Below the pieces are notes generated by a model. The model was not told the DNA's origin. It made no database searches and saw only the letters and a program-made list of their open reading frames with translations. A stretch of DNA of 64,000 nucleotides from Enterococcus faecalis (GTDB taxonomy: Bacteria; Bacillota; Bacilli; Lactobacillales; Enterococcaceae): positions 1,086,001 through 1,150,000 of the forward strand of contig NZ_CP118962.1 of assembly GCF_029024925.1 (NCBI RefSeq). The letters run 5' to 3'. Numbering within the stretch: position 1 is the first letter of the stretch; the number at the start of each line of letters is the position of its first letter. Below are positions 26,947-36,107 of the stretch, in pieces. Both the position numbers and the translations under genes were made by a program.

Positions 26947-27042
26947 TTTTTATTGTTGGGAAAAATAAAAACACTTGTACCTAGTTAATCCTTGATAGTA
27001 TAAACCTAACCAATTATTTTAGGTAGGAAGGATTGAATAAAA

Positions 27043-28929
27043 ATGAAAAAAAGAAGTTTTGTCTATTGGGGAATGTTTTTCATTCTTTTGTCGACGCTGA
27101 TAACGCCTTTTCTGAAACTTGAAACAGGATATGCACAAACGGAACCAACTAGTACCAGTGAAACCAATCAAATTTCTGCTACGCCAAACGTAGTACCGCG
27201 TAAGCAAGTGGGCAACATTGTGACAGCGATTCAGCTAACGGACAAAGAGGGAAACCCACTTGGGACCATTAATCAATATACAGACATCTACCTCCGAATT
27301 GAGTTCAACTTACCGGATAATACCGTTAATAGTGGGGATACGAGTGTGATTACTTTACCCGAAGAGCTACGTCTCGAGAAAAATATGACCTTTAATGTAG
27401 TAGATGATACAGGTGCTGTGGTTGCAATTGCACAGACCGATGTAGCAAATAAAACGGTCACGTTAACGTATACAGATTACGTAGAAAACCATGCCAATAT
27501 TAGTGGGTCTTTATATTTTACAAGTTTGATTGATTTCGAAAATGTGGAAAATGAATCCAAGATTCCTATTTACGTCACGGTTGAAGGGGAAAAAATATTT
27601 GCTGGCGATCTTGATTACCAAGGTGAAGGCGATGATGTTAACGAAAAATTTAGCAAGTATTCGTGGTTTATCGAAGACGATCCAACCGAAATTTACAATG
27701 TACTACGGATTAATCCAACAGGGCAAACGTATACTGATTTAGAAGTGGAAGATGTGCTAAAAACAGAAAGTTTAAGTTATATGAAAGACACTATGAAAAT
27801 TGAACGAGGACAATGGACACTGGATGGAAATGCTATTTGGCAGTTCACGCCAGAGGAAGATATAACTGATCAGTTGGCTGTCCAGTATGGTCCTGGTGAC
27901 CGCAATTTTTCGGTGCATTTTGGCAATATTGGGACTAACGAATATCGTATCACCTATAAAACCAAAATCGATCATCTTCCCGAAAAAGGTGAAACCTTCA
28001 CAAATTATGCAAAATTAACAGAAAATCAAACGGTGGTGGAAGAAGTCGAAGTGAGTCGTGTCTCACAAACAGGTGGTGGAGAAGCTAATGGTGAACAATA
28101 TGTTGTTGAAATTCATAAAGAAGATGAAGCAGGCCAGCGTTTAGCAGGTGCAGAGTTTAAACTCATTCGTAACTCAACCAATCAAACAGTGGCCAAAATC
28201 ACAACAGATCAAAACGGAACAGCGATTGTTAAAGGCTTGTTAAAAGATAACTATACTTTAGTAGAAACCAAAGCACCTACCGGTTACCAACTTTCGCAAA
28301 ACAAGATTTCAATAACACCTGAAGACTTTGGTAAAAACTTAGTTGCACTGAAAACTGTTGTGAATCATAAGATTTCATATCAACCAGTCGCTGCTTCATT
28401 TTTAGCTGGAAAAGTTCTTTTAGGAAAACCACTGAAGGATGCTGAATTTCAATTTGAATTGTTAGATGAGAAAGGTACATTACTAGAAACGGTTAGTAAC
28501 GATACTTTAGGGAAAATTCAATTTTCACCATTAACCTTTGAAACTCCCGGAAACTATCAATACACCATTCGGGAAGTAAACACGCAACAGGCAGGTGTTT
28601 CCTACGATACGCACAACCTTCAAGTTCAAGTAACCGTCGAGGCGCTTTTAGGAAATCTTGTGGCGACTACTCAGTATGATGGAGGTCAAGTATTTACTAA
28701 TCACTATACGCCAGAAGAACCTATAGAAAGTACCACACCACCAACGAGTGGGACAACAGATACTACCACGAATTCAACCACAGAAACTACTTCAATAACC
28801 ATTGAAAAACAGGCGGTTCATAATAAGGAATTGCCAAAAACAGGAGAAACAAAAGAAAACGCGTTTCTTTTCTTAGGTAGCCTTCTTTTGATTCAAGGAT
28901 TATTTATCTATTTTAAAACGAAAAAATAA
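27043..28929 (+). CDS. LPXTG-anchored surface adhesin with SpaA and FctA-like domains
   Basis: A 628-residue cell-wall protein. A signal peptide (about 1-32, ending near GYAQT) is followed by an N-terminal adhesin region (about 40-350) with the two-domain Ig-like look of MSCRAMMs. A SpaA/Cna-B-type domain (about 354-445) has HKEDEAGQRLAGAEFKL and ETKAPTGYQLS, with the Lys and Glu of an intramolecular isopeptide bond. An FctA/Spy0128-like pilin domain (about 448-550) includes TPGNYQYTIREV. A Thr-rich stalk leads to LPKTG (597-601), a hydrophobic segment and KTKK for sortase A. AGGAAGG precedes the ATG. It corresponds to a predicted E. faecalis MSCRAMM-like protein. The ligand is unknown. Confidence 0.92.
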   Translation: MKKRSFVYWGMFFILLSTLITPFLKLETGYAQTEPTSTSETNQISATPNVVPRKQVGNIVTAIQLTDKEGNPLGTINQYTDIYLRIEFNLPDNTVNSGDTSVITLPEELRLEKNMTFNVVDDTGAVVAIAQTDVANKTVTLTYTDYVENHANISGSLYFTSLIDFENVENESKIPIYVTVEGEKIFAGDLDYQGEGDDVNEKFSKYSWFIEDDPTEIYNVLRINPTGQTYTDLEVEDVLKTESLSYMKDTMKIERGQWTLDGNAIWQFTPEEDITDQLAVQYGPGDRNFSVHFGNIGTNEYRITYKTKIDHLPEKGETFTNYAKLTENQTVVEEVEVSRVSQTGGGEANGEQYVVEIHKEDEAGQRLAGAEFKLIRNSTNQTVAKITTDQNGTAIVKGLLKDNYTLVETKAPTGYQLSQNKISITPEDFGKNLVALKTVVNHKISYQPVAASFLAGKVLLGKPLKDAEFQFELLDEKGTLLETVSNDTLGKIQFSPLTFETPGNYQYTIREVNTQQAGVSYDTHNLQVQVTVEALLGNLVATTQYDGGQVFTNHYTPEEPIESTTPPTSGTTDTTTNSTTETTSITIEKQAVHNKELPKTGETKENAFLFLGSLLLIQGLFIYFKTKK

Positions 28930-28993
28930 TCGCTTAGATAGTTTCAGTAATCGAGACAAAATGTGCAAATTTCGAGAGATTTAGCTTGTTCAT

Positions 28994-29022
28994 TTGAGTT
29001 TGGAGTGGTTCTGTGCTATACT
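28994..29022 (+). promoter_or_regulatory. Promoter of the rimP-nusA-infB operon
   Basis: -35 TTGAGT (28994-28999), a 17-bp spacer and extended -10 TGCTATACT (TATACT at 29017-29022). The predicted start site is about 29,029, followed by a leader of about 105 bases. Confidence 0.8.
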
Positions 29023-29048
29023 ATCTTTAGCGTAATGATACTAGTTGG

Positions 29049-29077
29049 GAGTGAGCGGATTTCTGCTCACTCTTTTT
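29049..29077 (+). terminator. Leader terminator upstream of rimP (rimP-leader-like)
   Basis: GAGTGAGC (29049-29056) and GCTCACTC (29065-29072) with TTTTT directly after. The hairpin lies about 20 bases past the predicted start site and before rimP, so most transcripts could stop here. Premature terminators before rimP are known in Firmicutes (the rimP leader element). Confidence 0.7.
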
Positions 29078-29134
29078 GATGGAAAAGTCATCAGGACACG
29101 GTTCGTTACATCAATCTCGAAGGAGGCGAAAATT

Positions 29135-29608
29135 TTGAGTAGTGCTGTGGAAACTGTAACAAAGTTAGTCACACCAATCTTAGAAGAACAAAATTTTGAA
29201 CTTGTGGAAGTAGAGTTTGTTAAGGAAGGAAAAAATTGGTTTTTACGAGTATTTATCGATAAAGAAGGTGGCATTGATATTGAGGAATGTGCCTTTGTCA
29301 GCGAAAAATTAAGTGAAAAACTAGATGCAATGGATCCAGATCCAATTCCGCAAGCGTACTTTCTGGAAGTTTCTTCTCCGGGAGCAGAACGTCCGTTAAA
29401 GAAAGAAAGCGATTATGAACAAGCGGTAGGTAAGTACATTCATATTTCTCTTTATCAAGCAGTTGATGGAGAAAAACAGATTGAAGGTACCTTAGTCCAT
29501 CTTGATTCAGAACAATTAACATTAAGTGTAAAAATTAAAACCAGAGTGAAGGAAATGACTTTTGAACGTAAAAATATCGCAAAAGCTCGTTTAGCCATTC
29601 AATTTTAA
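29135..29608 (+). CDS. rimP: Ribosome maturation factor RimP
   Basis: A 157-residue protein needed for 30S subunit maturation. The N-terminal alpha/beta domain contains [32 protein letters not shown] and a [15 protein letters not shown] block, the signature of the family. A C-terminal SH3-like domain follows. The start is TTG 29135, eight bases after AAGGAGG; the frame is open further upstream but only through the leader terminator. It is the first gene of the nusA operon. A short hairpin-forming spacer of 140 bp separates it from nusA. Confidence 0.93.
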   Translation: MSSAVETVTKLVTPILEEQNFELVEVEFVKEGKNWFLRVFIDKEGGIDIEECAFVSEKLSEKLDAMDPDPIPQAYFLEVSSPGAERPLKKESDYEQAVGKYIHISLYQAVDGEKQIEGTLVHLDSEQLTLSVKIKTRVKEMTFERKNIAKARLAIQF

Positions 29609-29751
29609 TCAACAGACTCGAATGTAAAAAAGGGTCCACTAAAAGTTTTACTTTTAGCTGGGCCTGTGACAAGTTTTAACGAGAAGTTTTTCCCTTGGAA
29701 GAAGAACCACTCGTTCAGCTTTAACGAATCCATAGGAGGAAAAGAAAAACA

Positions 29752-30951
29752 ATGAGCAAAGAAATGTTAAATGCATTAGACGTATTAGAAGCTGAAAAAG
29801 GGATTCCTAAAGATACGGTGATTGAAGCGTTACAAGCAGCTTTAGTTTCTGCATATAAAAGACATTATGGACAAGCAAGCAACGTCGAAGTTGAATTTGA
29901 ACCAAAAAAAGGCAATATTCATGTGTATGCTGTCAAAGAAGTAACAGAAGAAGTATTTGATTCACAATTGGAAGTTTCATTAAAAGATGCCGTTGCATTA
30001 AATGGTGCATATGAAATCGGCGACAAAATTCGTTTTGAAGTTACGCCAAAAGACTTTGGCCGCATTGCTGCCCAAACAGCAAAGCAAGTAATTTTACAAC
30101 GTGTCCGTGAAGCAGAAAGAACAATTATTTATAATGAATTTAGCGAATACGAAAATGACATCATGCAAGGAATTGTTGAACGTCAAGATCGTCGTTATAT
30201 CTATGTAAACTTAGGCAAAATCGAAGCAGTCTTATCAAAACAAGATCAAATGCCAAATGAATTTTACCAACCGCATGATCGGATTAAAGTTTACGTATCA
30301 CGTGTTGAAAACACATCAAAAGGCCCACAAGTTTTTGTAAGCCGTAGTCATCCAGATTTACTAAAACGTCTTTTTGAACAAGAAATTCCAGAAGTTTATG
30401 ATGGAATTGTTGAAATCGTAAGTGTCGCTCGTGAAGCTGGCGATCGTTCAAAAGTAGCCGTTCGTTCAACAGATCCTAATATTGACCCAGTGGGTACCTG
30501 TGTTGGTCCAAAAGGCCAACGTGTCCAAGCGATTGTGAATGAATTAAAAGGCGAAAATATGGATATTGTGGAATGGAACGAAGATCCAGCTATTTATATT
30601 AGTAATGCCTTGAATCCAGCTCAAGTATTAGATGTTATTTTTGATCCAGAAAATAGCAAAGCATGTACAGTTGTTGTACCTGATTATCAATTGTCATTAG
30701 CAATTGGTAAACGTGGTCAAAATGCGCGCTTAGCTGCTAAATTAACGGGCCATAAAATTGATATCAAATCAGAATCTGATATGGCTGAATTTTATGAACA
30801 ACAAGCCAATCAAGAAGTTGCCGAAGTGGCAGAAGAAATGGATGAAGCAATTATCCATTCAGATATGACGGCAGATGATTACGAAAACTTGGCTGCTGAA
30901 GAAGCAGTTGTTGAAGCAGAAATTACAGAAGAATTACCTGAACAAGAATAA
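29752..30951 (+). CDS. nusA: Transcription termination/antitermination factor NusA
   Basis: A 399-residue protein with the Firmicute NusA layout: an N-terminal RNA-polymerase-binding domain (about 1-125), an S1 domain (about 133-200, GIVERQDRRYIYVNLG), then two KH domains (about 200-345, VGTCVGPKGQRVQAIVNEL and SLAIGKRGQNARLAAKLTG). An acidic tail follows, and the proteobacterial AR repeats are absent as usual. It modulates pausing, termination and antitermination. AGGAGG lies eight bases before the ATG. Confidence 0.96.
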   Translation: MSKEMLNALDVLEAEKGIPKDTVIEALQAALVSAYKRHYGQASNVEVEFEPKKGNIHVYAVKEVTEEVFDSQLEVSLKDAVALNGAYEIGDKIRFEVTPKDFGRIAAQTAKQVILQRVREAERTIIYNEFSEYENDIMQGIVERQDRRYIYVNLGKIEAVLSKQDQMPNEFYQPHDRIKVYVSRVENTSKGPQVFVSRSHPDLLKRLFEQEIPEVYDGIVEIVSVAREAGDRSKVAVRSTDPNIDPVGTCVGPKGQRVQAIVNELKGENMDIVEWNEDPAIYISNALNPAQVLDVIFDPENSKACTVVVPDYQLSLAIGKRGQNARLAAKLTGHKIDIKSESDMAEFYEQQANQEVAEVAEEMDEAIIHSDMTADDYENLAAEEAVVEAEITEELPEQE

Positions 30952-30971
30952 CGTTTTTGGAGGGTGAAAAA

Positions 30972-31271
30972 ATGAAAAAGAGAAAAATTCCAATGCGTAA
31001 ATCGGTTGTTTCAGGCGAAATGAAACCGAAAAAAGAATTAGTCAGAATTACTCGCTCCAAAGAAGGCGAGGTGGCCTTAGATCCAACTGGTAAATTACCT
31101 GGACGTGGCGCTTACGTTGATTTGGATCCTGCGGAAGTCCAAAAAGCTTGGGATAAAAAAATTCTTGATCGTGTCTTAGAAACAAAATTAAGTGATGAAT
31201 TTTATCAAGAACTATTGGATTATGTAACACATCAAAAAGCCCGCAAAGAGTTGTTTGGCGATGGAAAATAA
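30972..31271 (+). CDS. ylxR: YlxR-family RNA-binding protein
   Basis: A 99-residue DUF448 protein. RKIPMRKSVVSGEMKPKKEL and PTGKLPGRGAYVDLD match the family signature, with GRGAY in the nucleic-acid-binding cleft. It is found between nusA and infB throughout Firmicutes. ATG 30972 follows GGAGGGTG; a TTG five codons earlier overlaps that site and is rejected. The last 11 bases overlap ylxQ. Confidence 0.92.
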   Translation: MKKRKIPMRKSVVSGEMKPKKELVRITRSKEGEVALDPTGKLPGRGAYVDLDPAEVQKAWDKKILDRVLETKLSDEFYQELLDYVTHQKARKELFGDGK

Positions 31272-31566
31272 AACCAAAATTTTGAACCTTTTAGGTTTAG
31301 CAATGCGCGCCGGTAAATTAGTCACAGGCGAGGAATTAACCCTTAAAGATATTCGTGCAAACAAAGCGAAATTTGTGTTTGTTGCGCAAGATGCCAGTGA
31401 GAATACTAGAAAGAAAATCAAGGACAAAAGTTCTTATTATAATGTTCCTGTTAGCGAACTGTTCAGTCAATTCGAGCTCAGCCAAGCGATTGGGCGACCA
31501 CGAATGGTTATCGGAGTAACTGATGCAGGATTTGCCACCAAAATCAAGGAATTACTAAAAGGTTAG
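31261..31566 (+). CDS. ylxQ: L7Ae-family ribosomal protein YlxQ
   Basis: A 101-residue L7Ae/L30e-fold RNA-binding protein: LLGLAMRAGKLVTGEE, KAKFVFVAQDASENTRKKI and IGRPRMVIGVTDAGFA match the family, which recognises kink-turn RNA. ATG 31261 overlaps the end of ylxR, without a strong ribosome-binding site of its own, so translation is probably coupled to ylxR. Confidence 0.92.
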   Translation: MENKTKILNLLGLAMRAGKLVTGEELTLKDIRANKAKFVFVAQDASENTRKKIKDKSSYYNVPVSELFSQFELSQAIGRPRMVIGVTDAGFATKIKELLKG

Positions 31567-31578
31567 GAAGGTGATTGC

Positions 31579-33975
31579 ATGGGAAAAAAAAGAATTTATG
31601 AACTAGCAAAAGAAATGAATAAAGCAAGCAAAGACGTTGTCGATAAAGCGCATCAATTAGGTATGGATGTTAAAAACCATATGGGCGCAATTAGTTCCGA
31701 GCAAGAAACAAAGCTTCGTCAAGCATTCGGAGGAGGAAGTACCGTAAATACTCAATCAAAAGCAACAAACAACCAAAAGCAACAAACAACACAAAATAAA
31801 CCAGCCAATAAGAAACCAATGAACAATAAACCTGGTGAACAAAGAAATAACCAAAATCGTCCAAACAATCAATCAACGAATGGACAACAAAGAAATAACA
31901 ACAACCAAAATCGTCACGGCCAAAGCAACACACAAAACCGTAGCAATCAAACAAATACAAACAATCAAAACCGCAATACCCAAAACAATAACGGTTCTAC
32001 AACGAATCAAAATCGGACCAGCCAAAATAACAATGGCGGGAACAACCAAAACCGTGGCGGCCAAAACCGTAACAACAATTTTGGTGGCGGTCAAAATCGT
32101 AATAACCGGAATAACTTTAATAACCAAAACCGCAATCGTTTCAATAAAAAAGGGAAAAAAGGCAAACATCAACAAGAATCAGCGAAGCCAGCAGTACCAG
32201 CACGTAAATTCCGTGAATTACCAGATGTTTTAGAATATACAGAAGGTATGAACGTGGCGGATATTGCGAAAAAAATCCACCGCGAACCAGCGGAAATCAT
32301 CAAAAAATTATTTATGATGGGTGTCATGGTTAACCAAAACCAAGCCTTAGATAAAGATACAATTGAATTATTAGCTGTGGACTATGGCATGGAACCGCAA
32401 GAAAAAGTTCAAGTTGATATTGCGGACATTGATAAATTCTTCGAACCAGAAGCAGTTGTTGAAGAAAACTTAACCACACGTCCCCCTGTTGTCACAATCA
32501 TGGGACACGTAGACCACGGGAAAACAACATTATTAGATACATTGCGCCATTCTCGTGTGACTTCAGGTGAAGCAGGCGGAATCACGCAGCATATTGGTGC
32601 CTATCAGTTAGATATTGATGGAAAACCAATTACGTTCTTAGATACACCAGGACATGCGGCCTTTACAAGTATGCGCGCGCGTGGTGCCAGCATCACTGAT
32701 ATTACCATCTTAGTTGTTGCAGCGGACGATGGAGTAATGCCACAAACAATCGAGGCGATTAACCATGCCAAAGCGGCAAAAGTGCCGATTATTGTAGCAG
32801 TTAACAAAATTGATAAGCCTGGTGCGAACCCTGATCATGTGAAACAAGAATTAAGTGAACATGAATTAATTCCTGAAGAATGGGGCGGAGATACGATTTT
32901 CGTCAATATTTCAGCGAAATTCAATCAAAACATTGATGAGCTATTGGAAAATATTTTATTGATTGCTGAAGTAGAAGACTTAAAAGCTGATCCAACGCAA
33001 AAAGCAATTGGAACAGTGATTGAAGCACGCTTAGATAAAGGTAAAGGTCCGGTTGCGACATTACTCGTTCAACAAGGAACTTTACATGTTGGTGATCCAA
33101 TCGTTGTTGGTAATACTTATGGACGTGTTCGTGTGATGACCAATGACATGGGCCGCCGTGATAAAGAAGCAGGACCAGCAACTCCTGTGGAAATTACCGG
33201 ATTAAATGATGTTCCTCAAGCGGGTGATCGTTTTGTGGTCTTTGAAGATGAAAAAACAGCACGTCAAGCAGGGGAAGAACGGGCTAAACGTGCGTTGCTT
33301 GAACAACGTTCAGCAAGTAGCCGTGTGACATTGGATAACTTATTTGAAAGCCTAAAAGAAGGCGAATTAAAAGAAGTTAATATCATTGTCAAAGCAGACG
33401 TACAAGGATCTGCCGAAGCCGTTTCAGCAAGTTTACAAAAAATTGATGTAGAAGGCGTTCGTGTGAAAATTGTTCACGCGGCAGTTGGGGCCATCAATGA
33501 AAGCGACGTAACTTTAGCTGCAGCAAGTAATGCGATTATTATCGGCTTTAACGTTCGCCCAACACCACAAGCAAAACAACAAGCAGAACAAGAAGAAGTT
33601 GATATTCGTTTACACCGTATTATCTATAAAGCCCTAGAAGAAATCGAAACAGCGATGAAAGGGTTATTAGATCCAGAATTTGAAGAAAAAATTACGGGTC
33701 AAATGACGGTTCGTGAATTGTACAAAGTATCTAAAGTTGGCACAATCGCTGGCTGTTATGTTACAGAAGGCTTTATTCGCCGCGATAGTGGCGTGCGTGT
33801 CATTCGTGATGGTATTGTTATTTATGAAGGTAAATTAGCAAGCTTGAAACGTTTTAAAGATGACGTGAAAGAAGTCAAACTTGGTTTTGAATGTGGCGCT
33901 ATGATTGAAAACTTCAATGATTTACGTGTAGATGATGCGATTGAAGGCTTCATTATGGAAGAAATCAAACAATAA
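31579..33975 (+). CDS. infB: Translation initiation factor IF-2
   Basis: A 798-residue GTPase. An IF2 N-terminal helical domain (1-55) is followed by a long Asn/Gln/Arg-rich low-complexity linker (about 55-200), a second IF2_N motif (about 212-265), and the G domain with [12 protein letters not shown] near 308, DTPGHAAF and NKIDKPG. Domain II and the C-terminal IF2-C domains that bind fMet-tRNA complete the protein. It positions initiator tRNA on the 30S subunit and promotes subunit joining. The GGAAGGTG site is 13 bp after ylxQ. Confidence 0.96.
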   Translation: MGKKRIYELAKEMNKASKDVVDKAHQLGMDVKNHMGAISSEQETKLRQAFGGGSTVNTQSKATNNQKQQTTQNKPANKKPMNNKPGEQRNNQNRPNNQSTNGQQRNNNNQNRHGQSNTQNRSNQTNTNNQNRNTQNNNGSTTNQNRTSQNNNGGNNQNRGGQNRNNNFGGGQNRNNRNNFNNQNRNRFNKKGKKGKHQQESAKPAVPARKFRELPDVLEYTEGMNVADIAKKIHREPAEIIKKLFMMGVMVNQNQALDKDTIELLAVDYGMEPQEKVQVDIADIDKFFEPEAVVEENLTTRPPVVTIMGHVDHGKTTLLDTLRHSRVTSGEAGGITQHIGAYQLDIDGKPITFLDTPGHAAFTSMRARGASITDITILVVAADDGVMPQTIEAINHAKAAKVPIIVAVNKIDKPGANPDHVKQELSEHELIPEEWGGDTIFVNISAKFNQNIDELLENILLIAEVEDLKADPTQKAIGTVIEARLDKGKGPVATLLVQQGTLHVGDPIVVGNTYGRVRVMTNDMGRRDKEAGPATPVEITGLNDVPQAGDRFVVFEDEKTARQAGEERAKRALLEQRSASSRVTLDNLFESLKEGELKEVNIIVKADVQGSAEAVSASLQKIDVEGVRVKIVHAAVGAINESDVTLAAASNAIIIGFNVRPTPQAKQQAEQEEVDIRLHRIIYKALEEIETAMKGLLDPEFEEKITGQMTVRELYKVSKVGTIAGCYVTEGFIRRDSGVRVIRDGIVIYEGKLASLKRFKDDVKEVKLGFECGAMIENFNDLRVDDAIEGFIMEEIKQ

Positions 33976-33999
33976 TTTTAGTAATTGGAGGAAGACACT

Positions 34000-34350
34000 A
34001 TGGCAAATTATCGTGACCGTCGTGTAGGTCAAGAAATCATGCGTGAAGTGAATGATATCTTGAACAAACGCATCAGAGATCCACGCGTCCAAGGCATCAC
34101 TATTACAGATGTTCGTGTGACCGGTGATTTACAACAAGCAACGATTTATTACAGCTTGTTATCTGATTTAGCTTCCGAACAACAAAAAGCTCAACAAGGA
34201 TTAGACAAAGCCAAAGGACTGATTCGTAAAGAATTAGGACAACGGTTAACCTTGTATAAAACACCAGAGTTGATTTTTGAAAGAGACGAATCTGTCCAAT
34301 ACGGAAATCACATTGATGAGTTGATTCGTAAGTTGAATCAAGGCGAATAA
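34000..34350 (+). CDS. rbfA: Ribosome-binding factor A
   Basis: A 116-residue KH-like protein: [46 protein letters not shown] and [24 protein letters not shown] are the RbfA signature. It acts late in 30S maturation and in cold adaptation. GGAGG is spaced correctly from ATG 34000. It is the last gene of the operon. Confidence 0.95.
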   Translation: MANYRDRRVGQEIMREVNDILNKRIRDPRVQGITITDVRVTGDLQQATIYYSLLSDLASEQQKAQQGLDKAKGLIRKELGQRLTLYKTPELIFERDESVQYGNHIDELIRKLNQGE

Positions 34351-34356
34351 TTAAAA

Positions 34357-34397
34357 AGAAAAAGCACACCAGACGAATGGTGTGCTTTTTCTTTTCA
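34357..34397 (+). terminator. Terminator of the nusA operon
   Basis: AAAAAGCACACCA and TGGTGTGCTTTTT flank GACGAA. Confidence 0.92.
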
Positions 34398-34432
34398 TGA
34401 TTTCTTGATAAAATAGTCATGGAGGTGCAAAG

Positions 34433-34663
34433 ATGAAAAGAATTGTTGCTTACTATAAAAATGGAGATCGTTATTTAAAAGAAATGGGTTCAGGCAAGAG
34501 TTCCCTGCACTTTTTTCTTTTCTTCTTTGTACTACATAGTATGCGGGAACATATTATTCAGTTCATCGGATTTTGGCCGTCATTTATATTCGTCCTCATA
34601 CTTGTCCCAAATCTTATGCTTGGCGTCGGACATATTAACCATTGGTACAAAAACCGCTCTTGA
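34433..34663 (+). CDS. Small membrane protein next to the phage element
   Basis: A 76-residue protein with two hydrophobic segments (about 24-40 and 44-66) and a basic end. GGAGGTG precedes ATG 34433 by about seven bases. It sits between the rbfA terminator and the first phage-type gene and is followed by its own terminator, so it marks the left border of the element. Not recognised. Confidence 0.65.
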   Translation: MKRIVAYYKNGDRYLKEMGSGKSSLHFFLFFFVLHSMREHIIQFIGFWPSFIFVLILVPNLMLGVGHINHWYKNRS

Positions 34664-34679
34664 ATTTTCCAGAATACTT

Positions 34680-34726
34680 TTAAGCATGGAACAAAATCCT
34701 TATTGATTTTGTTCCATGCTTTTTAA
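34680..34726. terminator. Bidirectional terminator at the left border
   Basis: AGCATGGAACAAAATC and GATTTTGTTCCATGCT flank CTTATT, with T runs on both strands. Confidence 0.9.
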
Positions 34727-35208
34727 GTTAACCCAGTATTTAATACCATCACAGAATAATCCCTAAATTCAAAAATCCGTCCTTTATAAAGATAAGTGGC
34801 GCCATACTTTTGTCGATAGTACGTAATCACATTTTTTAATGTTTCAACATCGATTTCCAAAAATTCAGCACAAGAATAATGGTTGCTTAAGCCAGCTTCA
34901 GAGCAACGAATTAAATCGTCTAATGTAACTAATTGCTCTAAGGCCACATTGCGGGCTTTCAACTCTTGCTTCCGATTTTCTGTACAATTTTGATTTAAAA
35001 TAGTGCCAACGGATGTTTGATAATGCCCGTATTCCTCGGCTAAAATATTCTTCTTTTGACGGGTACTCAATGTTTTTTCAATATAAATTTTGCCATTTCG
35101 ATACAACCCATAACAACCTGTTTGATTGTATAAATCAATTTCTAAAACCGTCACATCCTTTTGAATGGAACTGACAAGTTTTTCATAATCATTCACTTTA
35201 CCATTCAC
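34723..35208 (-). CDS. ImmA/IrrE-like metallopeptidase-family protein
   Basis: A 161-residue protein of the ImmA/DUF955 family, which in ICEBs1 and many phages cleaves the partner repressor on DNA damage. The core LAEEYGHYQTSVG has EEYGH where zinc peptidases have HExxH, the form usual in phage-borne members, so metal binding needs other ligands or is weak. It lies downstream of the CI-like gene on the same strand with a 34-bp gap, consistent with a repressor/antirepressor pair. Confidence 0.82.
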   Translation of the reverse strand: MNGKVNDYEKLVSSIQKDVTVLEIDLYNQTGCYGLYRNGKIYIEKTLSTRQKKNILAEEYGHYQTSVGTILNQNCTENRKQELKARNVALEQLVTLDDLIRCSEAGLSNHYSCAEFLEIDVETLKNVITYYRQKYGATYLYKGRIFEFRDYSVMVLNTGLT

Positions 35209-35242
35209 CTGCCATTACTTAATAAAAAGAGTAGATGGGAAG

Positions 35243-35725
35243 TTAATCCTCTTTTTTGTCAGAAGAAATTGATTGTTGATATTTGGCATCAATTTCATCC
35301 AAGTAATCGTGAATTTTCTCGATTTCTTCTTTTGAAAATATCTTTTCTGGATCCCCAGCGTGGGCAGCCAGTGTCATTTCGTCACGGCGAGGGAATGAGA
35401 GAATTTCTGCTTGCGTTTGTTGTTCGTGTAATTGTTGTTCGGCAAATTGATAAACGATGGCTTGTCGTTGGGGTTCTAATTTTTTATAAATGCGGTCGAT
35501 AGTTGAGGCATTTTTTTCCATGGGAACTTCTTGTCCCATCAACCAGGCCTCATTAATGTCTAATGCATCTGCAATGCGATAAACTTTGTCTTGTTTTGCT
35601 TCGTAACGACCAGCTAGCCAATCGCTGATCGAAGATTTACCGATGCCAGTTTTTTTCGCTAAATCACTAGGTTTGATGTTCTTGGCTGTTAAAGCCTCTT
35701 TTAAACGGACAGCAAAAATGTTCAT
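35243..35725 (-). CDS. CI-like XRE-family repressor
   Basis: A 160-residue repressor. The N-terminal helix-turn-helix (about 1-65) contains KPSDLAKKTGIGKSSISDWL and the Cro/CI-type recognition helix. The rest is a short charged C-terminal region without the LexA-like self-cleavage Ser/Lys domain. Repression would thus be lifted by the adjacent ImmA-like protein and not by autocleavage. One 16-bp operator-like site overlaps its start codon, pointing to autoregulation. Confidence 0.88.
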   Translation of the reverse strand: MNIFAVRLKEALTAKNIKPSDLAKKTGIGKSSISDWLAGRYEAKQDKVYRIADALDINEAWLMGQEVPMEKNASTIDRIYKKLEPQRQAIVYQFAEQQLHEQQTQAEILSFPRRDEMTLAAHAGDPEKIFSKEEIEKIHDYLDEIDAKYQQSISSDKKED

Positions 35726-35737
35726 ATTTCCGAACCT
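35722..35737. promoter_or_regulatory. Operator-like site O1
   Basis: GTTCATATTTCCGAAC, overlapping the repressor start codon and ribosome-binding region. It is one of four related 16-bp sites in the control region. Confidence 0.65.
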
Positions 35738-35752
35738 CCTATTGCCTCAAAG

Positions 35753-35779
35753 TATACTATATCTGTTTAGAGAAGGCAA
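35753..35779 (-). promoter_or_regulatory. Leftward repressor promoter
   Basis: On the minus strand: -35 TTGCCT (35774-35779), a 17-bp spacer and -10 TATACT (35753-35758). It would transcribe the CI-like and ImmA-like genes. Confidence 0.65.
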
Positions 35780-35804
35780 GTAACAATCGCAATTAAATTT
35801 AGAA

Positions 35805-35820
35805 GTTCATAAAACCGAAC
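35805..35820. promoter_or_regulatory. Operator-like site O2
   Basis: GTTCATAAAACCGAAC, directly upstream of the rightward -35 box. Confidence 0.65.
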
Positions 35821-35827
35821 TTATGAG

Positions 35828-35856
35828 TTGACAGTGAAAATATTTGATGCTAAGAT
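35828..35856 (+). promoter_or_regulatory. Rightward early promoter
   Basis: -35 TTGACA (35828-35833), a 17-bp spacer and -10 TAAGAT (35851-35856), a near-consensus sigma-A promoter bracketed by operator-like sites O2 and O3. Confidence 0.8.
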
Positions 35857-35870
35857 AGAGCCATTCAAAT

Positions 35871-35886
35871 GTTCGGTTAACTGAAC
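35871..35886. promoter_or_regulatory. Operator-like site O3
   Basis: GTTCGGTTAACTGAAC, about 15 bases past the rightward -10 box, symmetrical except at one pair. Confidence 0.65.
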
Positions 35887-35905
35887 AATTTTTTTTGAAC
35901 GCTTT

Positions 35906-35921
35906 GTTCGGAAAACCGTAT
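35906..35921. promoter_or_regulatory. Operator-like site O4 (degenerate)
   Basis: GTTCGGAAAACCGTAT: a full left half-site with the right half degenerate at its end. It lies in the early leader. Confidence 0.45.
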
Positions 35922-35942
35922 TTTTTTAGAAAGGGTGAAGAA

Positions 35943-36077
35943 ATGAGTCAGAACTATAAAAAAACGTTGTCGGATATGTTACTTTTAGCAATTATTTTAT
36001 TAATAAGCAGTGTCTCAATAAAAATTGGGGCCATCGTGATTGGTATGATTGGCCTCATGGAATTACTAACAGAGTAA
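35943..36077 (+). CDS. 44-residue membrane peptide, first early gene
   Basis: A 44-residue frame with one hydrophobic span (about 10-38, LLLAIILLISSVSIKIGAIV). GGGTGAAG lies a few bases before ATG 35943. It is the first gene behind the early promoter. Function unknown. Confidence 0.55.
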   Translation: MSQNYKKTLSDMLLLAIILLISSVSIKIGAIVIGMIGLMELLTE

Positions 36078-36107
36078 CAATAATTTAGTCAAAAGGAGAG
36101 AAGCGGA

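Noticed and set aside
26901-27042. Insertion-sequence remnant between the P-type ATPase and the LPXTG gene
   Set aside because: Only a terminator and a weak promoter-like stretch are visible; no terminal repeats or transposase fragment.
31835-32233. 132-codon frame inside infB
   Set aside because: Shadow of the AAC/CAA-rich linker of IF-2 in another frame; composition is a by-product of the repeats.
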